Shown: positions 1 through 7,388 of the stretch, in pieces
How the letters are laid out: the number at the start of each line of letters is the position of its first letter
Numbering within the stretch: position 1 is the first letter of the stretch
DNA from: Clostridia bacterium
GTDB lineage: Bacteria; Bacillota; Peptococcia; Peptococcales; SKKY01
DNA: 11,149 nucleotides
Assembly: GCA_007123515.1 (NCBI GenBank)
Contig: SKKY01000149.1
Coordinates: 1 to 11,149, forward strand
Direction: 5' to 3'
Position numbers and translations under genes: made by a program
Notes under the pieces: model-generated
Seen by the model: the letters and a program-made list of their open reading frames with translations, nothing else
What the model was told of the DNA's origin: nothing
The model's database searches: none

Positions 1-378
1 CATGAAAAAGTACATGTCGGCATAAGTAGTGGTTCCCGACTTAATCATTTCCGTAAAAGCCAGCATCGAAGCCCAATAGACATGTTCAGCTTCAAGATTA
101 GCTTCCGCCGGCCATATTTCTTCTTCCAGCCAGGTCTTTAAGTCCAGATCATCCGCATAACTTCTTAGGAGCGTCATCGCAGCATGGGTATGCGTGTTAA
201 TCAGTCCCGGCATAATAAAACCATACGTTGCATCAATAACCGTCGCTTCCTGGTCGTTGATCTCTGTTGATATCCTTGTAATTCTGCCATTTTCTGTTAG
301 AATATCGCCTTTTTTCACCAACAGTTGCTGGTTTTCAAAAGCCAGATATTTTCCGCCTTTAAATAAGTATTTTTTCAT
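1..378 (-). CDS. Amidohydrolase, MTA/SAH/5'-deoxyadenosine deaminase type (N-terminal part, cut by window edge)
   Basis: The first 126 residues are visible; the gene runs off the left edge. The start is an ATG at 378 preceded by AAGGAG (390-385), which overlaps the stop codon of the aldolase gene upstream, leaving a gap of only 10 bp. The protein opens with the small beta-sandwich of amidohydrolases (residues 1-55) and then has MPGLINTHTHAAMTLLR, whose His63 and His65 are the first two metal ligands. The following DDLDLKTWL, the IWPAE stretch (residues 88-92) and the SGTTTYADMYF stretch (114-124) are typical of the cytosolic deaminases acting on 5'-methylthioadenosine, S-adenosylhomocysteine or 5'-deoxyadenosine (MtaD/DadD group). 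The later His, Glu and Asp of the active site lie outside the window. By context, last in a run with a nucleoside phosphorylase, MtnA and an aldolase, I infer that it deaminates MTA (and perhaps 5'-deoxyadenosine) to the inosine analogue. Other amidohydrolases, such as guanine or chlorohydrolases, are less likely. Confidence 0.87.
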   Translation of the reverse strand, partial: MKKYLFKGGKYLAFENQQLLVKKGDILTENGRITRISTEINDQEATVIDATYGFIMPGLINTHTHAAMTLLRSYADDLDLKTWLEEEIWPAEANLEAEHVYWASMLAFTEMIKSGTTTYADMYFFM

Positions 379-388
379 TCTTCTCTCC

Positions 389-1021
389 TTACTTTTGTCC
401 GTATGAATGTAAATAGTAGTCTACCATAAAAGAAATATCCTCATCACTTAAGCGTACCGGTGTGCCCATTGTCTGACTAACCCAGGCAATATGCGCCGAT
501 TTTTCTGTGATCAGACAAACCTTATAGGCTTCTTCAATGGTGCGGCCAATTCCGATCACTCCATGATTCGCCAGCAAACAGGCATTTCTTCCTTCAAGAG
601 CCTTTACGGCATAATCTGCCAGTTCTTTGGTCCCCGGAAGGGCATACTCAGCAACCCTGATGTCTCCGCCTGCAATCTGGATCATATCTTCTACAACCGG
701 AGGAATATCCATCCGGTTAACCGCAAATGCACTGGCATAAACACTGTGCGTATGCACAATAGCACAGATTTCCGGCATTTGTCTATAGATCTCTAAATGC
801 ATGGGCGTTTCACTTGAGGGCTTTTTCTTGCCTTCTAGTTTTTCACCGGTCAGACTTAAAGTGACTAGGTCATTTTCTCTTATGTTTTCATAATCAATCC
901 CGGACGGAGAAATAATAAAACCCTGTTCTACCCGAAGACTTATATTACCCCAGTTAGCTCTGACCAATTCATCTTTAACCATCCGTAATCCATAATTTAG
1001 CAATAATTGTTTAGGATTCAT
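389..1021 (-). CDS. Class II aldolase, FucA/Ald2-like; probable (methylthio)ribulose-1-phosphate aldolase
   Basis: This 210-residue protein is full length for the zinc-dependent class II aldolase/adducin family. By alignment with E. coli L-fuculose-1-phosphate aldolase, the zinc ligands are His90 and His92 (IVHTHSVYA) and His153 (LLANHGVIG), and the catalytic Glu is Glu71 (KPSSETPMH); Ser69 and Ser70 match the phosphate-binding pair. The GTKELADYAVKALEGR stretch is also FucA-like. MtnB dehydratase belongs to the same superfamily but has CLHVHT and a different C-terminal half, so an aldolase is favoured. The ATG at 1021 has AAGGAAG upstream, and the gene overlaps the end of mtnA by 11 bp, so the two are translationally coupled. 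Given MtnA upstream, I infer cleavage of methylthioribulose-1-phosphate (and perhaps 5-deoxyribulose-1-phosphate) to dihydroxyacetone phosphate and an aldehyde, as Ald2 does in the DHAP shunt. Fuculose or another sugar phosphate remains possible. One oddity is ANWGNIS at residues 22-28, where FucA has TAGN. Confidence 0.9.
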   Translation of the reverse strand: MNPKQLLLNYGLRMVKDELVRANWGNISLRVEQGFIISPSGIDYENIRENDLVTLSLTGEKLEGKKKPSSETPMHLEIYRQMPEICAIVHTHSVYASAFAVNRMDIPPVVEDMIQIAGGDIRVAEYALPGTKELADYAVKALEGRNACLLANHGVIGIGRTIEEAYKVCLITEKSAHIAWVSQTMGTPVRLSDEDISFMVDYYLHSYGQK

Positions 1022-2033
1022 GTACTAACTTCCTTATCATTTCTTCATTAACCGGCTGGATAATACCACGATCGGTAATAATGGCGGTAATTAGCCCTGC
1101 CGGGGTAACATCGAAGGCCGGATTGGAGACAGTAGCATGTTCCGGACTCACAAGCATCCCCTGAACCATCCTGACTTCATCCGGGTCTCTCTGCTCTATC
1201 TCAATCTGAGTTCCCTCTGACAATGATAAATCAAAAGTAGAATAAGGCGCTGCCACATAAAAAGGAATCCGATGGTATTTTGCCAGTATCGCCAGATTAT
1301 AGGTTCCAATCTTGTTTGCCGTATCACCATTAGCCACAATACGATCGGCTCCGACAACAATGCAGTCAACAAGTCCCTTGGCCATATGGTAGGCGGCCAT
1401 ATTATCGGTGATTAAGGTCACCGGAATATCATCACTCATTAATTCATAAACAGTCAGCCTCGAACCCTGAAGAAGCGGCCTTGTTTCATCGGCATAGACC
1501 ATGGAAAGCAGTCCTTTTTTGTGTGCGGATCGAACGACCCCTAAGGCAGTACCATATCCTGCGGTGGCTAACGCACCGGCATTGCAATGAGTTAACATTT
1601 TCTGAGGTTTATTAAACAGGGTACAACCATATTCACCGATCCTTTGGTTCATTGCCATGTCTTCTTCAAGAATATCATCGGCAAGCGCTAATAACTCCTG
1701 AGGGATCTCCTCGTCATTAAGACCGTCGAGCAAAGAAAGAGCTTTATCGACTGCCCAGGACAAGTTAACGGCCGTGGGACGGGTCGCTCTTATCTCTTCA
1801 GCCGCCTCTTTTATTTTTTTCCTGTATTCTGTCTGACCGGCATACTCAACAGAGGCCAGATACACTGCATAAGCCGCAGCCACCCCGATAGCCGGAGCTC
1901 CGCGAACTGCAAGAATCTTTATGGCCCGACAGACATCCCTGTATTCAGAGGTAACGATATACGTTTCTTCTGATGGCAGCTTTGTCTGATCGAGTATGTG
2001 TAATGCCTGATCAGCAAAGTATAGAGTTTTCAA
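1011..2033 (-). CDS. mtnA: Methylthioribose-1-phosphate isomerase
   Basis: This is an aldose-ketose isomerase of the eIF2B-like fold that converts 5-methylthioribose-1-phosphate (some members also act on 5-deoxyribose-1-phosphate) to the ribulose-1-phosphate. Numbering from the chosen start, family landmarks are LDQTKLP near residues 15-20, the RGAPAIGVAAAYA segment (44-56), LTHCNAGALATAGYGTAL with catalytic Cys150, DETRPLLQGSRLT, and VVGADRI with catalytic Asp230, followed by NGDTANKIGTYNLA. The length of 340 residues is normal for MtnA. I chose the TTG at 2033 because AGAGGTGG (2046-2039) lies five bases before it; the in-frame GTG at 2042, which would add three residues, is part of that ribosome binding site. 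It lies about 20 bp after mtnP and overlaps the aldolase by 11 bp. Cys150 and Asp230 argue against a regulatory eIF2B-like protein. A ribose-1,5-bisphosphate isomerase is less likely, given its neighbours. Confidence 0.95.
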   Translation of the reverse strand: MKTLYFADQALHILDQTKLPSEETYIVTSEYRDVCRAIKILAVRGAPAIGVAAAYAVYLASVEYAGQTEYRKKIKEAAEEIRATRPTAVNLSWAVDKALSLLDGLNDEEIPQELLALADDILEEDMAMNQRIGEYGCTLFNKPQKMLTHCNAGALATAGYGTALGVVRSAHKKGLLSMVYADETRPLLQGSRLTVYELMSDDIPVTLITDNMAAYHMAKGLVDCIVVGADRIVANGDTANKIGTYNLAILAKYHRIPFYVAAPYSTFDLSLSEGTQIEIEQRDPDEVRMVQGMLVSPEHATVSNPAFDVTPAGLITAIITDRGIIQPVNEEMIRKLVHES

Positions 2034-2038
2034 TCTAA

Positions 2039-2046
2039 CCACCTCT
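2039..2046 (-). promoter_or_regulatory. Ribosome binding site that decides the mtnA TTG start
   Basis: AGAGGTGG on the minus strand lies five bases upstream of the TTG at 2033. It contains the upstream in-frame GTG (2042-2040), so that GTG is unlikely to be the initiation codon. Confidence 0.6.
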
Positions 2047-2054
2047 TTATCTGG

Positions 2055-2843
2055 TTATTCTTTGCAGCATCCTGTCTGGCCCATCAGCTCAAAAGCTTTG
2101 AATATAACGCTTTGCAGATTTTCAAAATTCTCAGCCGTGGCATCAAGAACCTCCTGGTGAGTCAGGTTATGCTTGGATATGCCTGCGGCATAATTGGTTA
2201 CATAGGAAATATTAGCATAACAAAGATCTGCTTCTTTCGCCAAAACACATTCTGGAACGCTTGTCATTCCCACTAAGTCTCCACCTAAAATTTTAAACAT
2301 TCGAATCTCAGCAGGCGTTTCAAATCTTGGTCCTTCACAAGTAACATAGTTACCTGTTTCATGGAAACGAATCTCCGGTTTTTCTTTCTGAACTTCTTTT
2401 AGGGCTCCAATTAATACCTTTCTCACTGATCCACAATAAGGTTCTGTTACATCAACATGAACAACGCCCTCCGGACCTCCCTCATGGAAAGTGGAGATTC
2501 TTTTTTTTGTAAAATCCAGGAACTGATCAATGATAATAAAATGATTCGGTCCCATCTCTTCGTTTAGTGATCCAACAGCTGCAGTGGCTATAACTTTGGT
2601 TACGCCAAGCTGTTTAAGAGCCATTATGTTAGCTCTATAGTTAATCAAATGTGGCGGAACCGAATGATCTGATCCGTGTCTGGCTAAAAAGCAGATCTTT
2701 TTGCCGGCAAATTCTCCGATTTTCACCGGTACCGTACCATACTTCGTTTCCACTTCAAATTGCTCAGAATTGCTGATCAGGTTCGAATCAGATAATCCCG
2801 TTCCTCCGATTAATGCATAATCAGCTCGTAATTTTTCACTCAT
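2055..2843 (-). CDS. mtnP: MTAP-family nucleoside phosphorylase, probably 5'-methylthioinosine phosphorylase
   Basis: A 262-residue trimeric-type purine nucleoside phosphorylase (PNP/MTAP family). It splits a 5'-modified purine nucleoside with phosphate into the base and the pentose-1-phosphate. Visible landmarks are the phosphate loop IGGTGL (12-17), ARHGSDHSVPPHLINYRANI with Arg55 and His56, AAVGSL (88-93), CEGPRFETPAEIRM with Glu170 and GMTSVPE with Met193, all as in MTAP. The base-reading segment is TNYAAG (216-221): Asn217 and Ala219 replace human MTAP Asp220 and Asp222, which contact adenine. Methylthioinosine phosphorylases differ from MTAP at these positions, so I infer a 6-oxopurine nucleoside as substrate, supplied by the deaminase in this operon. 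The ATG at 2843 is preceded by GGAGG (2857-2853). A TTG at 2864 would add seven residues but would place this ribosome binding site inside the gene. It overlaps the ftsY end by 8 bp. Confidence 0.92.
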   Translation of the reverse strand: MSEKLRADYALIGGTGLSDSNLISNSEQFEVETKYGTVPVKIGEFAGKKICFLARHGSDHSVPPHLINYRANIMALKQLGVTKVIATAAVGSLNEEMGPNHFIIIDQFLDFTKKRISTFHEGGPEGVVHVDVTEPYCGSVRKVLIGALKEVQKEKPEIRFHETGNYVTCEGPRFETPAEIRMFKILGGDLVGMTSVPECVLAKEADLCYANISYVTNYAAGISKHNLTHQEVLDATAENFENLQSVIFKAFELMGQTGCCKE

Positions 2844-3807
2844 GATTTGCTTCCTCCATTTCAAAAAATAGTGCGCCTACAAAATTTTCCGGGTCAAAAT
2901 CCTGAAGATCTTCAATTTTCTCACCGGTACCAACCAACTTGACCGGAAGTCCGAGCTCGGATTTTATACAGATTACAATCCCGCCTTTGGCAGTTCCATC
3001 AAGCTTTGATAAAATAACACCTGTCACTTCTGCTGTTTCTTTAAACAATTTTGCCTGGCTAATTGCGTTCTGACCGGTCGTCGCATCAAGAACCAAAAGA
3101 ACCTCTGACAGACAGCCTTCTGCCTCCCTGTCGATAATCCTTTTTATCTTCTTTAGCTCTTCCATCAGATTGACCTTGTTTTGGAGTCTTCCGGCTGTAT
3201 CAACCAAAAGAACATCACTTTTTCTGGCCTTAGCCGCCTGAATCCCGTCAAAGATCACCGCTCCAGGGTCAGAACCTTCTTGATGGGCAACGACATCAAC
3301 ACCGTTTCTTTCACCCCATATTTTAAGCTGATCAATCGCAGCCGCTCTGAAAGTATCTCCGGCTGCAAGGATCACTTTTTTTCCTTCTTTTTTAAGTTTA
3401 TGGGCTAATTTGCCAATGCTGGTTGTCTTTCCTGCACCATTTACCCCAACAACAAGAATAATATTCAACTGATTGGGTATCAGATTAAGAGCCGTTCCCT
3501 CTTTACCCATCAAATCAGCTATTTCAGCAACAAAGGCTCCTTTTAAGGCTTCTTTTGTTTTAATTCTGTCCCGATCCGCAACACTGCGAAGATTTTCAAC
3601 CAGATTCACTGATGTGGTTACTCCTACATCACCCTGTATAAGTAATTCTTCGAGTTCCTCGTAAAAATCTTCATCAATGTCCCCGGCGGAAAAAACATCA
3701 AAGACTTTATCGACAAATCCTTTTCTGGTTTTACTAAGGCTTTGCTCGAGTTGATCGCCTTCATCGCTTGACTGCAATCTTTGCTTTAGTTTATGAAAAA
3801 TATTCAT
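2836..3807 (-). CDS. ftsY: Signal recognition particle receptor GTPase FtsY
   Basis: FtsY docks ribosome-nascent chain-SRP complexes at the membrane; its partner Ffh is not in this window. The 323-residue protein has a short acidic N-terminal region (about residues 1-25), an N domain containing LEQSLSKTRKGF (20-31), and an NG GTPase domain. The GTPase motifs are G1 GVNGAGKTT (121-129), G2 DTFRAAA (151-157), G3 DTAGR (203-207), G4 SKLDGTAKGG (267-276) and G5 GTGEKIEDL (293-301), followed by FDPENFVGALF. The acidic A domain is much shorter than in E. coli, as is usual in Gram-positives. The ATG at 3807 is preceded by AAAGGAGAG, which overlaps the smc stop codon, so the two genes are 11 bp apart. 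It is cotranscribed with smc, as in most Clostridia, but is followed by the nucleoside salvage genes rather than ylxM-ffh. Confidence 0.97.
   Translation of the reverse strand: MNIFHKLKQRLQSSDEGDQLEQSLSKTRKGFVDKVFDVFSAGDIDEDFYEELEELLIQGDVGVTTSVNLVENLRSVADRDRIKTKEALKGAFVAEIADLMGKEGTALNLIPNQLNIILVVGVNGAGKTTSIGKLAHKLKKEGKKVILAAGDTFRAAAIDQLKIWGERNGVDVVAHQEGSDPGAVIFDGIQAAKARKSDVLLVDTAGRLQNKVNLMEELKKIKRIIDREAEGCLSEVLLVLDATTGQNAISQAKLFKETAEVTGVILSKLDGTAKGGIVICIKSELGLPVKLVGTGEKIEDLQDFDPENFVGALFFEMEEANHE
2850..2857 (-). promoter_or_regulatory. Ribosome binding site for mtnP, located inside ftsY
   Basis: GGAGGAAG on the minus strand lies six to nine bases before the ATG at 2843. It sits within the last codons of ftsY, so translation of mtnP is likely coupled to that of ftsY. 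Confidence 0.65.
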
Positions 3808-3818
3808 GGCACTCTCCT

Positions 3819-6800
3819 TTATCCGGATAATTTTATGTTTTCGCTAATTCTAACAGAAATCAGATTGGAAACGCCTTTTTCTTCCATCGTTACCCCATAC
3901 AAAACATCGGCGGCTTCCATGGTTCCTTTTCTGTGTGAAATAACTATAAATTGGGTCAATTCGGAGAACTTTTTCAAAAATTTAGAAAATCTGACGACAT
4001 TTGATTCATCAAGACTCGCCTCTATTTCGTCTAAGATACAAAAAGGACCCGGTTTTGTCTTTAAGATCGCAAATAACAGACAGATGGCTGTCATGGCTTT
4101 TTCTCCTCCAGATAATAAGTTCAGATGTTTTGGGGTTTTCCCTGGAGGTTGTGCGATAATTTCCACCCCGGTTTCAAGCACATTATCTTTATCTGTCATA
4201 ACAATTTCTGCTGAACCGCCATTAAACATCTCCCGGAAAGTCTCTTTAAACGCTTCATTTATTTTTGAGAACGTTTCTTTAAATTTCCGGGCGATAATCA
4301 CATCCATTTCGGAAATAATCTGACTCAGAGACTCTTGGGCTTTTTCAAGATCTTCAGACTGCTCTTTTAAAAAGGTATAGCGTTCCATAAGTTTCTGGTA
4401 TTCAGCAATCGCAAGCACATTAACATCGCCTAAATGTTCAATCTCGCGTTTTAATTCCCTGATTCGCTGTTTTGCTTTTCTTTCACTAAAATCCTCAAAA
4501 ACATCAAGAATCTTTGACTGATAAGTCATATGGAAACGATCCTGCAGTGATTCAATGTAGCCTTTGATTTCTGTTTTATATTTTTCAATCTGAAGTTCTT
4601 CCGCATGGATCTTTTCTTTATGTGTTTCTGTTTCTTTTCGTTTTTCCTTAACCGCGATCTCACGGCTTTTTCTTGTCTGTTCAAGACGCTCTTTTTCTTC
4701 TTTCTTTTCATCATAGTTTTCTTTTAACTGATGAAGCGTCACAGCGCATTCCTTCAGAGTCTTCTTATATAGGAGACTATCCTCTTTATAGGCCTCTGAT
4801 TTTTCTGAAAGCTCTTTCTGCTCGGCCTCCAGCGTCTTTTTCTTCTCTTGTGTTTCGTTACTTTTTGAAAGCAGCATATCATACTGATATTTAGCATTCT
4901 CTTTTTTGTTTTTCAGATCGTTGAAAACGATTTCTTTTCGGCTTAGCTGTTTTTCTAAATCATAGAGATTCGTTTTTTCCTGTTCAGCCTGTTCTTGTCT
5001 TAACAGCAGTTCGCTTTCAAGATCAGCTTTAGCTTTTTCAAAAACCATTAATTCTTGCTGCAGCTTCTCCTTTAGCTCAGTACAGGTCATCATATCCTCT
5101 TTTGCCGAGGCTAGCTCCTTATCAAGATGCTGCACTTCAGCCTCTGTTTCCTGATGCTGAAAATCGATTTGTGAAAGCTGATTTTCCAATACCCGCAGCC
5201 TTTCTTCCTGCTGCTTAATGCTTTGAAAATATTTTTCTTTCTCAGTTTCTTTTTCACTAATTTTTTGTTCTGTAACCTTTGTTTCTTTTATCATTATATC
5301 AATCTGCTGGTCTAGGGCAGTAATGGTTTCCTCAAATGTACGGATCTGCTCTTTACGCTGTAATAATCCGTTTTGCTGATTCTTAAAAATACCCCCGGTC
5401 ATGGCCCCTCTGGGATCAAGCACCTCACCTTGAAGCGTTATGATCCTGACAGGCTTATCAAGCTTTTTATTAATGGCCGTTGCTTTCTCAATATCTTCTG
5501 CGACATAAATATGCCCCAGAAGATAACGGATAATCGGCTCATATTTCTGATCATAACTAACCAAATCGGAGGCATTTTTTAATGATGCAATCGGAGGAGC
5601 CACCTGTTTTTTTAGTCTGCTTTTAATAACGGTTAGCGGCAGAAAGGTAGCACGACCCATCTTTTGATCTCTAAGATAATGGATTCCGGCTTTAGCAGAC
5701 TGATCATCCTCAGTAACAATATGCTGAATGCTACCTCCCAGAGCTGTCTCAATGGCCAGTACATACTCTCCTGTAACGCTTACCACATCAGCCACAGTCC
5801 CTAAAATACCTGTTAACCTTTTATTTTTAAAAACATTTTTTACTCCGGCATGATATCCTTCGAGATTATCCTGAAGACTTTCAAGAGCCGTCTTGTTCGC
5901 CAGGGCTTTTGATTTTTGGCGCTGAAGATCATTATTCTGCTCATCATAACCTTTATATTGTGCAGCTAACTGCTCAATTTCTTGCCCGATGGAGGATGTC
6001 TGCAATGAAAGCTCCGAAATAGCTTCTTTTAGAGCCTGGTTTTGCTCGGATATTTTACTTTTTTCATCAAACAGTGCTTTTGATTTTTCATGATATTGCT
6101 GTATCTTTTTTTCAGTCGAACTCAGGCCGGCCTCAAGGATGGCCTGTTTTTTGTCAGCATCAATAATCGTGTTTTTTTTATCAGATATCTGATGAACATG
6201 GTCAAATATCTGCTCTTTAATTGCAGCAATGGTATCTTCTGCTGTATTTTCGGAATTCTTTATGCTGTTAATTTTTAATTCTTCTTTACGAAGATCAGCC
6301 AGAGCCGCTTCATACTCCTCTCTTGTTTTCTGATAATGCAAAGCCTCTGTTTTTTCTTTTTCTTCAAGGAGTTGTTTTTCAGAAAGAACACGGGCATACT
6401 CCTTGTCCGTTTTTTGCTGGCTGGCCTCAAGTGTCTCAAGCATCTTCCTAGAAAGATCGAGTTTATTCTGATGATCATTGATCTGGTTTTCGCAACCATA
6501 GATGTTACTTTGCAAATCGCTGATTTCTGTGGTAATCCTTTCGGTCAAAACCGCAGTTTCTTCATTTTCGGCTTCTTCTTTGCGAACTTCTGTATCAAGA
6601 GCCAGTAATTTTTGCCGCAATGATTCAAGTTCTGTTGACTTTTGGTCTGCTTTTTCCTGAAGAGTGCTAATCATATATTCAAAAGTTTTAATTTCAAGAC
6701 TGTCGAGCTCTTCTTTAAATGACTTAAAACATTTCGCCTTTTCCGACTGCAGTCGCAACGGCTCCTCCTGTGAAGAAAGTTCTGCAATGATATCTCTGAC

Positions 6801-7370
6801 CCGGCATAAACTCTGTTCCGTATCAGCAAGCTTTCTTTTCGCTTCATTTTTTCTGTATCTGTACTTCGATACGCCGGCCACTTCTTCAATGAGCATCCTT
6901 TTTTCTTCGGCCTGCGAAAGAAGAATCTGGTCAACTTTACCCTGACCAATGATGGCAAAGCTGTCTCTGCCGATACCGGTATCCATAATAAGTTCGTGGA
7001 TATCTTTGAGCCGACAGCGGTTGTTGTTAATTAAGTATTCACTTTCACCGGACCGGTAAAGCTTACGCGTCACTTTTATTTCGGAGTAGTCTATCGGAAA
7101 GATTCCTGTTGAATTATCCAGAGTTAAAGAAACCTGTGCCATACCCAGTGGTTTTTTTTCTATACTCCCGGAGAAGATCACATCTTCCATTTTTGAACCA
7201 CGTAAACTTTTTGCACTGCCCTCTCCAAGTACCCAGCGGACGGCATCTACAATATTTGATTTTCCACTTCCATTAGGCCCGACAACAATGGTTATCTTAT
7301 GATTAAACGTAAGGTCGGCTTTTTTAGCAAAAGATTTAAATCCATGCATTTCTAATCGTTTTAAATACAA
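3819..7370 (-). CDS. smc: Chromosome segregation ATPase Smc
   Basis: Smc dimers with ScpA and ScpB form bacterial condensin, which extrudes DNA loops and helps sister chromosomes separate. The 1183-residue length is typical. From the TTG start, Walker A GPNGSGKS is at 31-38, followed by DAVRWVLGEGSAKSLRG; the Q-loop IIGQGKVDQIL is near 140-150 and IEEVAGVSKYRYRK follows it. Two long Lys/Glu/Gln-rich coiled coils (about 165-495 and 670-1020) flank a hinge (about 500-670) with a GEVLDPRGAMTGG end. The C-terminal head has the ABC signature LNLLSGGEKAMTA (from 1083), Walker B FCILDEIEASLDE with Asp1114 and Glu1115, and the His switch VISHRKGTME. I chose TTG at 7370 because it gives the usual MYLKRLE start and has GGGGTG six bases upstream. 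A GTG at 7379 is in frame, but lies inside that ribosome binding site. Scp genes are not in the window. Confidence 0.97.
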   Translation of the reverse strand: MYLKRLEMHGFKSFAKKADLTFNHKITIVVGPNGSGKSNIVDAVRWVLGEGSAKSLRGSKMEDVIFSGSIEKKPLGMAQVSLTLDNSTGIFPIDYSEIKVTRKLYRSGESEYLINNNRCRLKDIHELIMDTGIGRDSFAIIGQGKVDQILLSQAEEKRMLIEEVAGVSKYRYRKNEAKRKLADTEQSLCRVRDIIAELSSQEEPLRLQSEKAKCFKSFKEELDSLEIKTFEYMISTLQEKADQKSTELESLRQKLLALDTEVRKEEAENEETAVLTERITTEISDLQSNIYGCENQINDHQNKLDLSRKMLETLEASQQKTDKEYARVLSEKQLLEEKEKTEALHYQKTREEYEAALADLRKEELKINSIKNSENTAEDTIAAIKEQIFDHVHQISDKKNTIIDADKKQAILEAGLSSTEKKIQQYHEKSKALFDEKSKISEQNQALKEAISELSLQTSSIGQEIEQLAAQYKGYDEQNNDLQRQKSKALANKTALESLQDNLEGYHAGVKNVFKNKRLTGILGTVADVVSVTGEYVLAIETALGGSIQHIVTEDDQSAKAGIHYLRDQKMGRATFLPLTVIKSRLKKQVAPPIASLKNASDLVSYDQKYEPIIRYLLGHIYVAEDIEKATAINKKLDKPVRIITLQGEVLDPRGAMTGGIFKNQQNGLLQRKEQIRTFEETITALDQQIDIMIKETKVTEQKISEKETEKEKYFQSIKQQEERLRVLENQLSQIDFQHQETEAEVQHLDKELASAKEDMMTCTELKEKLQQELMVFEKAKADLESELLLRQEQAEQEKTNLYDLEKQLSRKEIVFNDLKNKKENAKYQYDMLLSKSNETQEKKKTLEAEQKELSEKSEAYKEDSLLYKKTLKECAVTLHQLKENYDEKKEEKERLEQTRKSREIAVKEKRKETETHKEKIHAEELQIEKYKTEIKGYIESLQDRFHMTYQSKILDVFEDFSERKAKQRIRELKREIEHLGDVNVLAIAEYQKLMERYTFLKEQSEDLEKAQESLSQIISEMDVIIARKFKETFSKINEAFKETFREMFNGGSAEIVMTDKDNVLETGVEIIAQPPGKTPKHLNLLSGGEKAMTAICLLFAILKTKPGPFCILDEIEASLDESNVVRFSKFLKKFSELTQFIVISHRKGTMEAADVLYGVTMEEKGVSNLISVRISENIKLSG

Positions 7371-7376
7371 GTATGA

Positions 7377-7382
7377 CACCCC
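7377..7382 (-). promoter_or_regulatory. Weak ribosome binding site for the smc TTG start
   Basis: GGGGTG on the minus strand lies six bases before the TTG at 7370. It includes the alternative GTG start (7379-7377). The match to the anti-Shine-Dalgarno sequence is imperfect, so the start choice rests mainly on the conserved MYLKRLE N-terminus of Smc proteins. Confidence 0.4.
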
Positions 7383-7388
7383 GGTTTT

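Noticed and set aside
389..1021. Reading the aldolase as MtnB (methylthioribulose-1-phosphate dehydratase)
   Set aside because: MtnB is in the same superfamily and would fit next to mtnA, but the SSE, HTH, GT-x-E-L-A and LLANHG pattern is that of FucA-type aldolases, and no later genes of the MtnB branch are present.
2503..2510. Long A-run in mtnP as a possible frameshift or slippage site
   Set aside because: It encodes Lys-Lys in a normal place, the frame continues intact through all later motifs, and similar A-runs occur throughout this AT-rich operon.
3793..4323. Open frame of 176 codons on the plus strand, antisense to the end of smc
   Set aside because: It lies almost wholly inside the highly conserved smc head region, its protein resembles nothing known, and it has no convincing ribosome binding site. 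It is a by-product of the smc codon pattern.
6336..6958. Several overlapping frames of 74-95 codons on both strands
   Set aside because: All lie inside the coiled-coil part of smc; their low-complexity, Lys- or Phe-rich products are shadows of the repeated Glu/Lys codons.
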